A program made the translations under genes and the position numbers. This document shows, in pieces, positions 1 through 11,723 of a stretch of 64,000 nucleotides of DNA. Source of the DNA: Siderastrea radians. Its lineage: Eukaryota > Cnidaria > Anthozoa > Scleractinia > Rhizangiidae. The stretch is from assembly GCA_964017195.1 (NCBI GenBank), contig OZ024889.1, positions 58,351,574 to 58,415,573 of the forward strand, read 5' to 3'. Numbering within the stretch: the first letter of the stretch is position 1; each line of letters begins with the position of its first letter. The notes beneath the pieces are model-generated. The model saw only the letters and a program-made list of their open reading frames with translations, was not told the DNA's origin and made no database searches.

Positions 1-3000
1 CTTGCAGGAGCTGAGCTGTTTTACCTTGGTCGGCATCAGCCTGGTTTAGGAGACTGCCAGCTGTGGGTAGGAGGGTCTTCGTTCGACGACCGAAGAGTCT
101 CTGTGCTGGGGACGTGCCCAATCCCTCAGTAGGGGTGTTGCGGAAGTCAAGCAATCCCAAGTAGGGATCAGTCCCAGCTTCTAGAGCCTTCAACATGATA
201 AGTTCGGCAGTTTTCACGGAGTTCTCTGCCTTACCATTAGACTGTGGGTAGGCAGGTGAGCTAGTGATATGATCGAATTCATACAGCTCTGAAAACTTCA
301 TAAATTCCTGAGAGCTAAATTGAGGACCATTGTCACTTCTAAGTGTGTCTGGGATTCCATGTCTCGCCATCTGACACTTCAGCTTGTCGATCACTTCTCT
401 GGAAGTTTGGGAACTTAGCTTGTCAACTTCAAAGAAGTTGGAGTGATAGTCCGTGGTCACGAGATATTCTTTGCCTTGGAACTCAAACAGGTCAGCTGCG
501 ATGAACTGCCATGGTCTGGCTGGTACTGGATGTTGGATCATTGGTTCTTTCTGCTGTTTGTGCTGATATGCATTGCAGACAGGACACTTAGATATGTGTT
601 CTTCAATCTCTGTGTACATTCCTGGCCAGTAGAAGGCTTCACGAGCTCGTCTCTGACATGCTTGAATTCCCAGGTGACTTGAGTGCAGTTTTCTCTTGAG
701 CTCATCCCTCATTTCAAGCGGTATGACGACACGGTTTCCTTTAAAGATGACTCCATTCTGCAAGGTGAGTTCTTCTTTGAATGGGAAGTAGTCTTGAAGT
801 TCTGGTGGTAGACGAGGCTTGCTTTCTGGCCATCCTTGCTTGATCACATTGGCGAGGGCCTTGAGAACGAGATCTTCGTGGGTGCATTCTTGAATCCTAC
901 GCAGTGTGTCCTCCCTCACTGGCAGATAGTGAAGCATGTTAATTTCTTCTGCTTCTTTCTCTGTGGGAGACCTTGTGTCTGATACTGCGAGTACATCTTC
1001 TTGACCTCCAGTGACTTCCATGTGTGGCAAGTAAGCCCGGCTCAGGGCGTCGGCCATGTGAAGCAAAGTTCCTCTTTTGTAGGTGGCTTCAAATTCATAT
1101 CTTTGTAGCCTCAGCAGCATACGCTGTAGCCTCTTTGGGGCATTGAGCAGACTCTTTTTGAAAATTGATTCAAGCGGCTTGTGGTCTGTCTCAACCAATA
1201 CTTTTCTACCATAAAGGTAGGTTTCAAACTTCTCCATTCCAAATACAATGGCCAGCAGTTCTTTCTCGATTTGGGCGTACTGGACCTCTGTTGGAGTCAG
1301 GGATCGTGATGCAAAAGCAACAGGTTGGCCGTTCTGCATCAAGCACGCACCCAGGCCATGCATGGAAGCATCACACTTTAGGACCGGCTCTGTCCGTGGG
1401 TTGAAGTACTTCAGTACCGGCGTACTAGAGATGATCCTCTTTGCTTCGTTTAGGGCCACACCATGAACTTGTTCGTCCCAGAGGAATTCTGTGTCACTCT
1501 TGATGAGGTTGCGAAGTGGAGTAGTAATCTCTGACAGCTTGGGCGCGAACTTCTGCAAGTAATTTGTCATTCCCAGGAAGCGTTGGACACCCTGTTTGTC
1601 AGACGGTACCGGCATCTCTCTGATTGCTTTAACTTTCTCGGAGTCTGGCTTGAGCCCGTCTGCAGAGAGCATGTGACCCATGTAAGAAACTTCTTTTCTT
1701 CGTAGCTGTAACTTCCCACTGTTCAGCTTTATGCCTTTGTCCTTGCACCGTTCTAAGAGTCCAGTGAGGTTCTTGTCATGATCCCTTGTAGCTTCTTCAT
1801 CTGTTGCTCCACAGCCAAACACAAGAATGTCGTCAGCAATGGCTTTGCATCCCCCTAGGCCTGTCAATGCTTGGTCAAGTCTGCGCTGAAATTCTTCAGG
1901 AGCAGGTGAGATGCCAAATGGCATTCTTAGCCATCGATACCTTCCCCAGGGAGTACCAAACGTAGTTGCATAACTGCTTTCTTCATCAAGGGTTACATGC
2001 TAGAACCCATTTTTTGCATCTAACACTGTGAAGCATCTTGCATTCGAGAGGTTAGGAAGCACATCTTCAATTGTTGGTAGAGGATAATGATTTCGCTTAA
2101 GGGCTAGATTGAGTGGCTTGGGATCCACGCACAGTCGGATGTTGCCATTCTTCTTCATGGTGACGACAGTTGCAGATATCCATGCGGTGGGGACATTCAC
2201 TGGGGTGACAATGTTACGGGCTTCCAAGCAGTCTAGCTCTTCTCTAAGCTTCTCTTTGATAGCGATCGGCACTTTTCTTGTGGGGAGTTGCACTGGTGGT
2301 ACTGCTGGGTCGATCTCAAGGTGTAGGTCACCCTTTAGTTTGCCATCCCCTTTGAATACATCTGCAAACTCTTTCAATATGTGCTCTTTTGTTAGTGTAG
2401 GCAAGTCTCTGGCTTTGTCCTGTAATGACGCCTGTGTCTGAACTGATAGGATGTTTTCGTTAATCACTGAGATGAGATTCATTTGCTCGCTAGCTCGCAG
2501 ACCCAGCAGCGGCTTGCAGTTGCCCTTCACCACTACAAACTCTACGCTGTATTTCTTGCCATTTTTTGGATTTACAACTCTGACTCGTTTCTTGCCAAGG
2601 GGCTTCTCCTCTGTTTTGTTGTACATGATGAGGGTTACTTCTGCGTTGTCTAGAAGGGGTACACTGTCTTCCCCATATAGCTGTTTGAATGTTTCTTCTG
2701 GTAGAATGTTCACCGTGGCCCCACTATCCAACTGAAATTGCACTTGGTGGTCATTAAGTACCATGGTAGCCAATAGTTTATCCTTCCGATACTGATTGTC
2801 GACAGCACACACTTGCTCCTTCACATCTACACAAGCGACATACTCGTCAGAGTCTGAGTCCTCCACTGTGTATACTGGCTTGCGGTTGTGCCTAGAAGGT
2901 GGAAACTTGACAGGAGGTTTGGCCTTCGCAGGGGTCTTTGTCTGGCATGCAACGGCAAAATGGTTTCGCATGCCACAAGATGAGCAGGTCTTGCCCCATG

Positions 3001-3745
3001 CTGGGCACTTCAATTTGTTCCAAGCATGTGTTTTGGTGCAAAATTTGCATTGAATCTCTCTCTTAATAGGGGGATCAGGTTTCTTGTCACGGGACGGTTG
3101 TAGAGCATGGACTTCCTCTTGATTAATTTCCTTCAGTTGATGGCTTGTAGTTTCGTACGACCTACAAATGTCAATACACTCTTTCAAGGTGAGTTTGGAT
3201 ACCTGAAGAAGCTTCTTGCGGGCTTGATTGTCTTTTACACCAATGACAATCCGATCTCTGATGAGGCTATCCTCCAAAATGCCAAAGTTGCACGTTTTTG
3301 CCAAAGTCCGAAGTGCAGTGACGTAAGCGTCCACGGATTCGTTCAGCTCTTGGTCTCTCTTGTTGAATTTATATCGCTCGTAAATCTCATTGGTCTCTCC
3401 AATGCAGTAGCGCTGTAGCTTTTGGAGAACGACGTCGATATCATTTTTCTGTTCTTCGCTTTCAAAGTCTAAACCGTCGTAGACGTCTAGAGCATCGGAC
3501 CCAATACAGGTGAGTAGAGTGGCGGTTCTAAGCGATTTATTTACAGCAGGATGTTCAGGATCTTTAAGCCGTGCAGCTATCTCATAATTATTCCAGGCTC
3601 GGTGAAATTTCTTCCAGTTAGTCGCTAGGTTGCCACTGAGCTCTAATTTTGACGGCAATGGAATGTTTATTGGGATTTGTACTAGTCTTGGCTGCTCGAG
3701 AGTTCCGGATGCCTCTCCGGATGCGACTTCGGGCTTCGGTGGCAT
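1..3745 (-). pseudogene. gag-pol polyprotein with one nonsense codon, partial
   Basis: The frame starts at the ATG ending at 3745. Residues 1-215 are gag-like. Two zinc-finger-like motifs follow: a variant (C233, C236, H240, C247) and a classic CX2CX4HX4C knuckle (C254, C257, H262, C267). A retroviral-type aspartic protease has its catalytic LDSGAT at 339-344. Reverse transcriptase begins near residue 500 and reaches its first catalytic Asp in VLDAKNGF, right before a TAG stop at 2000-2002. The same frame then stays open from 1999 to base 1 and continues with the rest of RT (second Asp pair in IADDILV), RNase H (CDAS and TDHKPL motifs), an HHCC zinc motif and an integrase core with D, D and E spaced as expected. 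The stop falls where related elements usually have Trp, so a TGG to TAG change is likely. A product ending there would lack active polymerase. Confidence 0.92.
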
Positions 3746-4025
3746 GTTTCATCGAGCGAAGATTCTTTCGCGGAGAAATTTCCTCAGAAAACAAAAGCAA
3801 CGACCCGCAGTAATTTTTTTTTTCTTTCTGTCGGTAGAAGTCGAATAGAGGCTTTCACAACTTGTAGTCGAGTCCAGGGATGTCAAATATAAATCTTGCA
3901 AATCGGCTCAATCGATCGATTCGCCACGTGGTTGAAAACAGATCTTCCAATAACTCAACAATAACTCACGTTCTCGTGGATTTGCGGCCAGTTCGTCGAC
4001 GACAGTAGATAGAAGCGGTGAGTCT

Positions 4026-4040
4026 CCACTTCTGGCACCA
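4026..4040 (-). other. Primer-binding site, probably for a tRNA-Leu
   Basis: On the minus strand, TGGTGCCAGAAGTGG lies immediately after the LTR. It complements a tRNA 3' end reading CCACTTCTGGCACCA. The intact tRNA-Leu(CAG) at 8357-8440 ends in CCCACTCCTGACA, differing at two positions in this stretch (before CCA addition), so another Leu isoacceptor is the likely primer. The assignment to Leu is inference. Confidence 0.75.
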
Positions 4041-4217
4041 TGTAACGTTGTCCCAAAGAAACAGCTCCAATAATAAGGACACAGAAGATAAACACAACCC
4101 TATTTATTGGGATCTCTATCGAGTGTACAAATGAATACGCGAGCCACATACGGGACCTTACTAATAAACCCGTGCCCAGGGCCTAGCTCGAATCATGTAT
4201 AAATTAACATTGTTACA
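4041..4217 (-). repeat. 5' LTR of the Ty3/gypsy element (177 bp)
   Basis: On the plus strand this block begins TGTAACGTTG and ends CATTGTTACA, an imperfect inverted pair giving the TG...CA ends expected of an LTR. It directly abuts the primer-binding site. Read on the minus strand it contains an AATAAA about 60 bases before its end, a possible polyadenylation signal. The outer boundary rests on this terminal symmetry only, because the second LTR is outside the window. Confidence 0.75.
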
Positions 4218-5139
4218 CAAGCAGCGTTTTACGAACATATTCAAAACAAAACAAGTCATCAATAAGAAATCGGAGTCGTCAAAAATCTTCAGCCTCTGAA
4301 ATTAACTCTTTCTTGTGTTGGATGGGATCCAAATCAGCTTTGGTATTATATTTTTCAAACGCAATTAGCAAACTCAATCATATGTAGGGCAACGTCAAGT
4401 TTATCGCATACGGTTACTTGGACTTGATAAGAAATAAATCATAGGCGTAAGCTGTTTTATGAAAAGTGAACTTTTCTTTTTCTACGTTTTTGTCATACTG
4501 TTTTAAGACGCCATAAATTAACATTTAAATTCAAAACAGTTAGATCTAGCTATAAATTCCATAAACAGGAAAACTTAGCAAATTATTATTAAACACGGTC
4601 TTATCGTGAAGATTTCGCGAAAATTAATAACCCGCGCAACTTAATTTTGTTTCTGCAGTGGTTTTTGCTAACTTCCTTAAAGCCAACATATATCTTCATA
4701 TGTCGACTGAGGAAAAAAAAAATAAATAAAACCAGCAAGGCCATTCTAACTATTAAGCCTATGTCACCAATTGAAGGAGCATAGCGACATTCTAACTTTG
4801 TTAATTATCATCACATTAGGAGGCACCTTCTTGACTATTTAATCTTTTTTTTTTCACACAGGTAATTAACTATCGCCGAAAATAATAAGAATTTTCTTTG
4901 TTTGGATTAATCACATTATCCTTTCAAATTTCTTTTTGTCATTTCCCACTGTCGCACCAAGAAATGCACCTTTTAGTAAAATCAAATTCACGGTATCAAC
5001 ACACGAGCAAGTTCACTTTTCCTTAAGCCAATCTTGTTGGAAACACTTCTTTTAACTCCTACCTTAACCCCTTTGACCCTATTTTGCCTGGGATTTTTTT
5101 GAGTGAAAAAGACTTGAGTGGACAGTGTGTAGCGTAGTT
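4218..5139. other. Gene-free AT-rich 3' flank of VWA-PAN gene A
   Basis: There is no open frame of note. From 4254 on the stretch is the duplicated flank shared with 10312-11160. Nothing in it resembles an RNA gene. Confidence 0.6.
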
Positions 5140-5562
5140 CCGGGGGGGGGGGGTATATTCAATAAAGTTTTATACGGGGAGGCTCCGCCCAGAAATTCAA
5201 ACCCTTACCCTTTGGTATACTAATTTTCACCAAAATGGTACCCCTTTCGTAAATCTACACGAAAACTGCACCCCTTTCTTATAGCCAAAACAATAGAATT
5301 TCAGTCGTTCTGGTTCAGTTGCTAAAAGGGTGCAAGCTTTTATGTGTTTCGCGTTGTCATTTCTGCCAAAATTTGGCACCCTGTCATACACTTAGCTTTA
5401 GCCGCCATCTCTTCCACTTTGCGGCAGATTTTGCTCCCCTTTCATATTCTAAAATGACCATTTTCCCTACCCTTTAGCATACTGCGAGCTTTTTAAAGGC
5501 ATCCTTACGGGCGAAGCCTCCCCCTATATAGCCCACTATAGATACTACCCCCCCCCCCCGGG
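5140..5562. mobile_element. hAT-like MITE with poly-G/poly-C ends
   Basis: A 423-bp insertion begins CCGGGGGGGG and ends in a matching run of C followed by GGG. It is flanked by GCGTAGTT at 5132-5139 and GCGTAGTC at 5563-5570, an 8-bp duplication with one mismatch. An 8-bp duplication and G-rich ends fit non-autonomous hAT elements. There is no coding capacity. It is absent from the corresponding place in unit B. Confidence 0.68.
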
Positions 5563-5908
5563 GCGTAGTCCAACTCGATCTTGCAGATCCGGCCTTATTT
5601 TCTTTCACGTTCGTAAAAACCCGTAAAGACAAATCAACTAAAGGATCCTATAAAGAGAACGAGCTGTTATGCTTGAACAAGGAACTTCTCTCAGTACACG
5701 AAACATAAAAACAGTGCAGAATAAAACGGAAAGGTAATCAAATTTGACAATCTTTCAAAAAATGATTGCCCAGAAAATAACACTTTCCACGGAATAAACT
5801 TTCTGTGGATTATAACTTTTCTTACTAAATTACAGGACTTTAAGTTTGGTAGGTGTTTTAATAGGTGCGAAAGATCAGCTTGAGTTCCACTTCCCAGTCT
5901 GAACGTAT

Positions 5909-8900
5909 TTAATTGAATGCCATTTCATAATAAACTGTGTCGACATCCCAAACAAAGTCATGTGGAGATGTCAACTTATTTGTATGATTAAGTTCACAGA
6001 TTTCTCTGTTCATTTTGTAGTTGAAAGAGAAGCAGTTGAGGGTATTCAAACATTTCAAGGCGCATAACAGTTCACTCTCCACCTGCAGCGATATGATCAA
6101 GTGACCTTGTAACGCTGACTTCTCCTCCACACGAGAGACAATTGCCTGAGGTTTCCTTGCCACTGAAAATACAATATTAGACAACATTAGATGCTAGATG
6201 TCACCTGAATAAATACGGTCAACTCCCACCTTGCGGACAGTTTCTTGTTACAGTTACACCTGCCGTTATTACGGAGAGAAGCTGAAGTCAAGGCAAAGAG
6301 GAATTTGCCGAAAATAGTTAAATCTATTAGCTTTTTATAGCAGTATATCAGGGAAGTCATGCTTAGAAGCCTTCATATGAATGATCACCTTAAAAGACTT
6401 TTCATCCACAGAATCAGTTAGAGCTGTTTTTGTACTGTACGGCATAATACGACGAACCATAGGAAAGCACTACGTGTTGCAGTAAAGAGGTTGCCCGTCT
6501 CTTTCTCAGTCAGAAATCTGCAAGCCAATAAATTGCTTCAGAAACAGTCAGTGGGGTAAGTGTGGGTAAACTAAATTAAATAGGTGTTTGTTTGTTTGCC
6601 ATATTACGTGGTTTTTGCATTACGAATCAACACGTCTAGGTCAAATATTCTGGTCCCAGACTTCTGAGATCCGATAACACTTTAGGTCCGATCTTGTCGG
6701 TTTTCGACGTTTCAGTACATCCGGGTTCGGCTGAGAAACAAGTTATTGGCTTCGGGCTGACTTTGGGAAGAAAAGCCCTGGGAACTAGGTTCAAGTTGGG
6801 TACGATATTGGTAACTTAAATGACCTCAGACACCCTTAAGTATTGTTGCCAATCACCCAGCATCTATCTGTGGTTCATGATGCATGGTATTTACCTTCGC
6901 AAATCATTGTTGTTATTTTATCAGAGATCAGGTCCAACTTTGCTGGCAAGTTTGCATCGTGAAATAACAGAAATTGCTCCTTGGAAGATGCGATCATTTG
7001 TAACTCCTCTTTGTTGACTTTGGAGCTAATTCCCAACGTTATGATTACAATTCCCTCCTCCTTCACTAGCTGTGAAGATTCCACGGCCAACTCATGCTCT
7101 AGCGAAGCAAAAGAGGCTGCCAGATTAACCTTTAACTACCAATGGATTCATATTAATGTAAAAAAAAAAAAAAAAACATGCAGCCATTTTCGTGGCAATT
7201 TTACATCCACGCAGCCTTAGAACGCTTCACCGGACTGGCTGAGAAAACGACAAACCAGATTAAGCAAACGACAGAAACACGGCCTGAAAGCAATAGACGT
7301 GCGTGATAATAAGGTCCAATAAGATAAGAGATTCTAATATATAAAGAGCTGCGCGAAAACTGACACAGTTATAACTTTGATACTATTTTAAGATTAATGG
7401 CTTTTATTTATGTTACAAAAAATCACTACCAATGCTAAAGAAAGCTTTGTTTAACCGTTCTACTTCTTAATTTTCCCGAGAAAACCATGAGGGATAATAA
7501 AGCGCAAAAGACTTAGTGCATTAAATCCAAGGACAAAGCAGATAAGAATAATGTGAGCTTTCTCGAAGACACGAAAAAAAAAGAGTTGCTACCTCTTTCT
7601 TGAAGTCAAAACATTTCATTGGTAACTAGGTGCTTGGTTTAAATCCTGAAGTGCAGACACTAAGCTGACCGGTTTTGACAATTAGAAAATACTTTATTTC
7701 CATTCATCATCCCGACATTTGGTTAAAAATCAACTGAAATTGCTTAGAAGATTCCCGAAAATTGTGGTTTCAGTGAGGACCACTTCCCCGCCCAAAACTC
7801 CAGTAGGTATCTTCTCCCTTGCGCTAGGGGGAGAGGAGAGGGAGAAATCGTTTATATCGTCGGTGGTTCTTTAGCCTTACTTACTCTGAAAATTGCCATC
7901 CGAGGCGACCACGAGCACACGTGTCACGTGCTTCCGTCCTCCATTAGCGAATGAGAACAGTTTGCGAGCTTCACTGAAGGCAACCGCCATATTTGACCCC
8001 CCTCCAGGGTGAGTTAAGCGCCCTATAGCCTCATGTACAGCTGAGATGTTTTGTGAATTCTTGAAAAGCAACAGATTGTTTATGTCATCCGCAAACGACA
8101 TCAATGCAATGTGTGCTCCTGGAAGAGACAGTAAATTATTCAACAGTTGAAAGGGTCTATTTATTCCTTCATTTCTTCCTTCCTTCCTTCCTTCCTTCCT
8201 TTCTTCCTTCTTTCCTTCCTTCCTTCCTTCCTTCCTTCCTTCATTATTTCGTTGAGTCCTTTATTTGCTTTTTATTTTATTTATTTATTTATTTTTATTT
8301 ATTTATTTATTTTATTATGCATTGGGTGACAAGTATCACTTAGCACAGCCACATCGGTCAGGATGGCCGAGCGGTCTAAGGCGCTGCGTTCAGGTCGCAG
8401 TCTACTCTTGTAGGCGTGGGTTCGAATCCCACTCCTGACATAATTTTTTTTGTCTTTGTTTAATGTCTTATCAAGGGATAGGCCACTATGTCAAAATATG
8501 GAGATTTCTTCACGCTGTACCTTAGCATATAAGTAAGTTTCAATTTGCTTCATTCTGTTCTTTCTTTCCTATTTTTGTTAATTTTGTTACCTGCAATTAT
8601 GATTGATTACGCATTCCATAACTGATAACTCGAGATTTCGCTAAGTCTCCTTAACATTTGCGCCTACGTTTTCCCCGGATGTTTAACCATGAGTTGTCGA
8701 GATTCTAGTGTAAATGGTACTATACCTCTTTGGAGTGACTATAAAACATTAATTTGAGATTCGCACACCAAACAAGATTAAAGTATTCTAGCTTTGCCCT
8801 GTACCACAAATTATGAACATATTGCTAGAAGATTACGACAATTGTCCCAGAATATTTTTGTCGTTGAATTAAGCTTACCGGTAGGAGACACAGTGAAGCG

Positions 8901-10054
8901 TGAAGTCACTTTTGTCATCAACTCCTTTACATCGCTTGTGTCTTGCCATGGAATGCTGCCTGATACGTCAATCATGAAGGCCGTGTCCATGACAACAGGG
9001 CATTCTTCAAAAATAAATAGGCATAATAAAAGCATAAGGTGACTACATATAGAATACCAACTTTATCTAAATACTTTCCGTAACGGTAAGAACTCATAGT
9101 AATAGTCATTAATGCTAGAGCAAAAATGTCTCAGCCTGGTTTCAATGTTTATTTTCAATGAGTTGCATGAACCTTACTTCACAGTAAAAACTCGTTGGCG
9201 AGGTCACCGCACTTGAGTCTAGCAGTAGCATTTTTAGTTAAGGTCAATATTTCCCCCCTTGCCACCTGAACAAAATTTTCCCCAACTAAATTCAGTCGTC
9301 AAAGACGCACAGAAAAAATCTTAACCATTTTAACGCTGGGCTTAACCAGTAGTTCCGGATTATCTGATTTGCAAACCCTATAGAAATGGTCGGTATGAAA
9401 AGTTCGCGCTTATCACCGCTGTTCAATTTGAACTTGCTTTTTAGCACTGTCGTTAAACAGTAAGTTAAACAGTGGTCAGTTACATATAGAAATGTGATGT
9501 GTGCGCGGTTATCGTCAAAAAGCGTCCCTCAGATTGAATACGAGAACAGGGTACGAGAACAACTTTGAAATTTCAAACCAGGGACGTACTCAGAGCCTTC
9601 CTTCTTCCTTATGGTTGATCAGTAGCGAAGGAGGCTCAAGGAACAAGCTTGGTGTGACAAATGACGATCCAATCCACGCGCACTGACCAATGACACTTAC
9701 CTTTAATGTGCGAAAATGCAATATTGAACAATTCCTGCAAAAAGAAGAAATACTACTCAGAAAAATATGTGATCACCTTCACACTTGTCGGAAGATGTTA
9801 TCAAGTTCACTCCAATTAAATTTCCCTAACTGATTCTACCCAGCATATGAGAGTTTGCGGCCTTTCTCCACATCATGGCAAAATGCACGTTACGGAAAAC
9901 CGTGAAAACACTGAGGTGAAAAAAACCAAACAGCTCTCTTATTAAAAAAAAAAGAAAAAACGATTTCGCTGTAGCCTCGTATGAAACGCTAACATGCTTT
10001 CTGCTAAAGAACAAAACGTCTTACCAGATATAGAAAGAGCGCACTCCAAAACAT
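5909..10054 (-). CDS. Secreted VWA-PAN domain protein, copy A (six exons)
   Basis: Exons in transcript order: 10025-10054 (ATG at 10052-10054), 9701-9734, 8879-9004, 7885-8118, 6895-7116, 5909-6162 (TAA at 5909-5911). This reading gives about 299 residues. The N-terminus, MFWSALFLYLELFNIAF, looks like a signal peptide. A von Willebrand A domain follows, with the metal-site motif DVSGS, a Ser at the usual MIDAS Thr position (GGGSNM), and the later Asp in VVASDG. The last exon encodes a Cys-rich PAN/apple domain (CALKC...CFSF...CELN). VWA domains bind ligands through a metal ion and PAN domains bind proteins or sugars, so an extracellular adhesion or matrix role is likely. With copy B's exon 4/5 boundaries this copy would be out of frame by one base. 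A donor 4 bases earlier and an acceptor 13 bases later restore the frame. It may use those sites or be a pseudogene. Confidence 0.8.
8173..8316. repeat. Microsatellites (TTCC)n and (TTTA)n in an intron of copy A
   Basis: An interrupted TTCC array runs from about 8173 to 8242, and a TTTA array from about 8268 to 8316. Both lie in the intron between the two VWA exons, just upstream of the tRNA. The apparent open frames across them are repeat artefacts. Confidence 0.95.
8357..8440 (+). tRNA. tRNA-Leu(CAG), antisense inside an intron of VWA-PAN copy A
   Basis: The 84-nt cloverleaf has a perfect 7-bp acceptor stem (GTCAGGA with TCCTGAC) and a discriminator A. The D arm carries the A-box TGGCCGAGCGG. 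The anticodon arm CTGCG-TTCAGGT-CGCAG reads anticodon CAG. A long variable arm, typical of Leu, is followed by the B-box GGTTCGAATCC. A run of eight T follows at 8444-8451. All features expected of an active Pol III gene are present. It lies on the strand opposite the host gene. Unit B carries the same tRNA in the same intron in decayed form. Confidence 0.96.
8444..8451 (+). terminator. Pol III T-run terminator of the tRNA-Leu gene
   Basis: Eight consecutive T residues start four bases after the tRNA 3' end, the usual Pol III stop signal. Confidence 0.9.
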
Positions 10055-10184
10055 TTTTAAGCCATCCGTGTTTCCGTTATTTACCGTTCCGTCTTGGTTC
10101 TGTGTAGTCAGATTGCGTTATACTTGATACCACTTTTAAAATATATAAACGCTGTCCAATTTTTTGTCCTGACTGGGGACTGGG

Positions 10185-10228
10185 TAGCCTCCCACGCAGT
10201 CGTTTTTAGGGGACTGCGTGGGAGGCTA
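10185..10228. mobile_element. 44-bp palindromic micro-MITE, TAGCCTCC family
   Basis: The element begins TAGCCTCCCACGCAGTC and ends with its inverse. It is flanked by perfect 9-bp duplications GGGACTGGG at 10176-10184 and 10229-10237. The matching site in unit B (about 18960) lacks it. The 9-bp duplication fits Mutator-like elements. Confidence 0.88.
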
Positions 10229-10311
10229 GGGACTGGGGAGAGGACAGGATAGGCGCAAACATGGGGCATGTGGTTGAACGCATGCCGCCCGGTGTTCCAT
10301 CAACAATGATT

Positions 10312-11594
10312 CATCAATAATAAATCTTAGTCGTCACAAATTATTAGCCTCAGAAATTAGTTGTTTCCTGTGTTGGATGGGGTCCAAATCAGCTTCGGCA
10401 TTATATTTTTCAAACGCAATTAGCAAACTCAGTTCTTTACCGGGTGTAGTCACGTTTGTCATATACGGTTAAGTGAACTAAGAAATATATTAAGGGCGTA
10501 TGCTGTATTGCGAAAAGTGAACTTTTTCTGTACATTTTTGTCAAGGTGGTTTAAATGAAACGCCATAAATTAACATTTTAATTAAAAACAGTTAGATCTT
10601 TCTATAAATTCTATAAACAGTTAGACTTAACGTTTTAATTAAAAACAGATAGATCTTTCTATAAATGCCATGAGCAGAAAAGATATTTTTAAACGCGGTC
10701 TAATAGAATCGTGAAGATTTCGAGAAAATTGATATCCCGCAGAACTCAACTTTCTTTCTGAAGTGGTTCTTCCTGATTTCCTTAAAGATAACTTGCATCT
10801 TCAGATGACTGGGGAAAAACTTATAACCAGTAAAGCCATTCCAAGAAGCAAGCTTGTGTCGTCAAATAAAGGAGCTCAGCGACATTCTAAGTTTGCTAAT
10901 TATCATCACACTAGGAAGCACCTTCTTGACTATTTAATCTTTTTTCCATGCCGGAAATTATTTAACCATCGCTGAAAATAACCAGATTTGTCTTTGTTTG
11001 GATTAATCACATTTTTCTGTCAAATTTTATTTGCTAGGATTTTAATATTTTGTTGTCATCTCCCAGTGTTACACCAAGAAATGAACCTCCTTTTAGTAAA
11101 ATCAAATTCATGGTATCGATACACTCACCTAGCAAGTTTGCTTTTCCTTTAGCCAATCTTAATTAAAACCAAAATGGAAACACTCCTTTTCTTCTGTAAA
11201 AATTCCTTAACTCATTTACAGCCGATTTTACATCGTGTAGACCCGGGTCTTTCAAGCATGATTCATCGGCTATGATGATTTTTTTCTTTTTTTGTATTTT
11301 TTTATATCTCAGGAAGTTAGTATTTCTTCTGTAAACTCATTTTCTTCGCAATTTTCCAGAATTATTTCCTGATCATAGGGGAATCGTGATTAGGCCGTCA
11401 TCATTCGCCCAAGGTCACGAAATAATTCTGTAAATTTGCAAATGAAATGAGTTACAGAAGAATTACACTTTTCTGAGATATAAACAATCATAAAAGAGCA
11501 GAATATTTGCATCGCTTCGTGGTGATGACAGAATCAAGGCAGGCGAATCACAGCCGGCGAACCATGCTTGAAAAACAATCAGCCGTCCTAGACC
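10312..11594. other. Gene-free 3' flank of VWA-PAN gene B
   Basis: The first part duplicates the flank of gene A. From about 11220 the sequence is private to unit B and has no convincing coding or RNA signal. Confidence 0.55.
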
Positions 11595-11667
11595 TAGCCT
11601 CCCACGCAGTCGTTATTAGGGGAGTCGTATTACCCTCCTCCCCTAAAAACGACTGCGTGGGAGGCTA
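11595..11667. mobile_element. 73-bp palindromic micro-MITE, TAGCCTCC family
   Basis: It has the same terminal inverted repeat as the copy at 10185 (TAGCCTCCCACGCAGTC) and a slightly longer centre. Perfect 9-bp duplications TCCTAGACC flank it at 11586-11594 and 11668-11676. Confidence 0.9.
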
Positions 11668-11723
11668 TCCTAGACCGCCAATAAATTAAATAACAAGTGG
11701 CCGTATAATAAAATGGCATTCAT

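Larger units (their letters stand above)
1..4217 (-). mobile_element. Ty3/gypsy LTR retrotransposon, 5' part (runs off window)
   Basis: The element reads on the minus strand: 5' LTR (4041-4217), primer-binding site, untranslated leader, then one long gag-pol frame that runs to the window edge. The domain order protease, reverse transcriptase, RNase H, integrase places it in Ty3/gypsy (Metaviridae), not Ty1/copia. The 3' part of integrase and the 3' LTR lie beyond base 1, so the flanking target duplication cannot be checked. The single in-frame stop, with otherwise continuous coding, points to a young insertion. It sits directly outside the VWA-PAN gene duplication. Confidence 0.93.
4254..10300. 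repeat. Segmental duplication, unit A
   Basis: Unit A starts near 4254 and shows long runs of similarity to unit B, which starts near 10312. Both begin with the same AT-rich flank containing TTGTGTTGGATGG or its close variant. Both end with GCCGCCCGGTGTTC just upstream of the gene's first exon. Each unit holds one complete VWA-PAN gene in the same orientation, so this is a direct tandem duplication, not a retrocopy. Introns are conserved in position and phase. Differences are mostly transposon insertions private to one unit. Confidence 0.88.

Noticed and set aside
2109..3418. Several plus-strand frames of 85-110 codons
   Set aside because: They are antisense shadows of the gag-pol frame.
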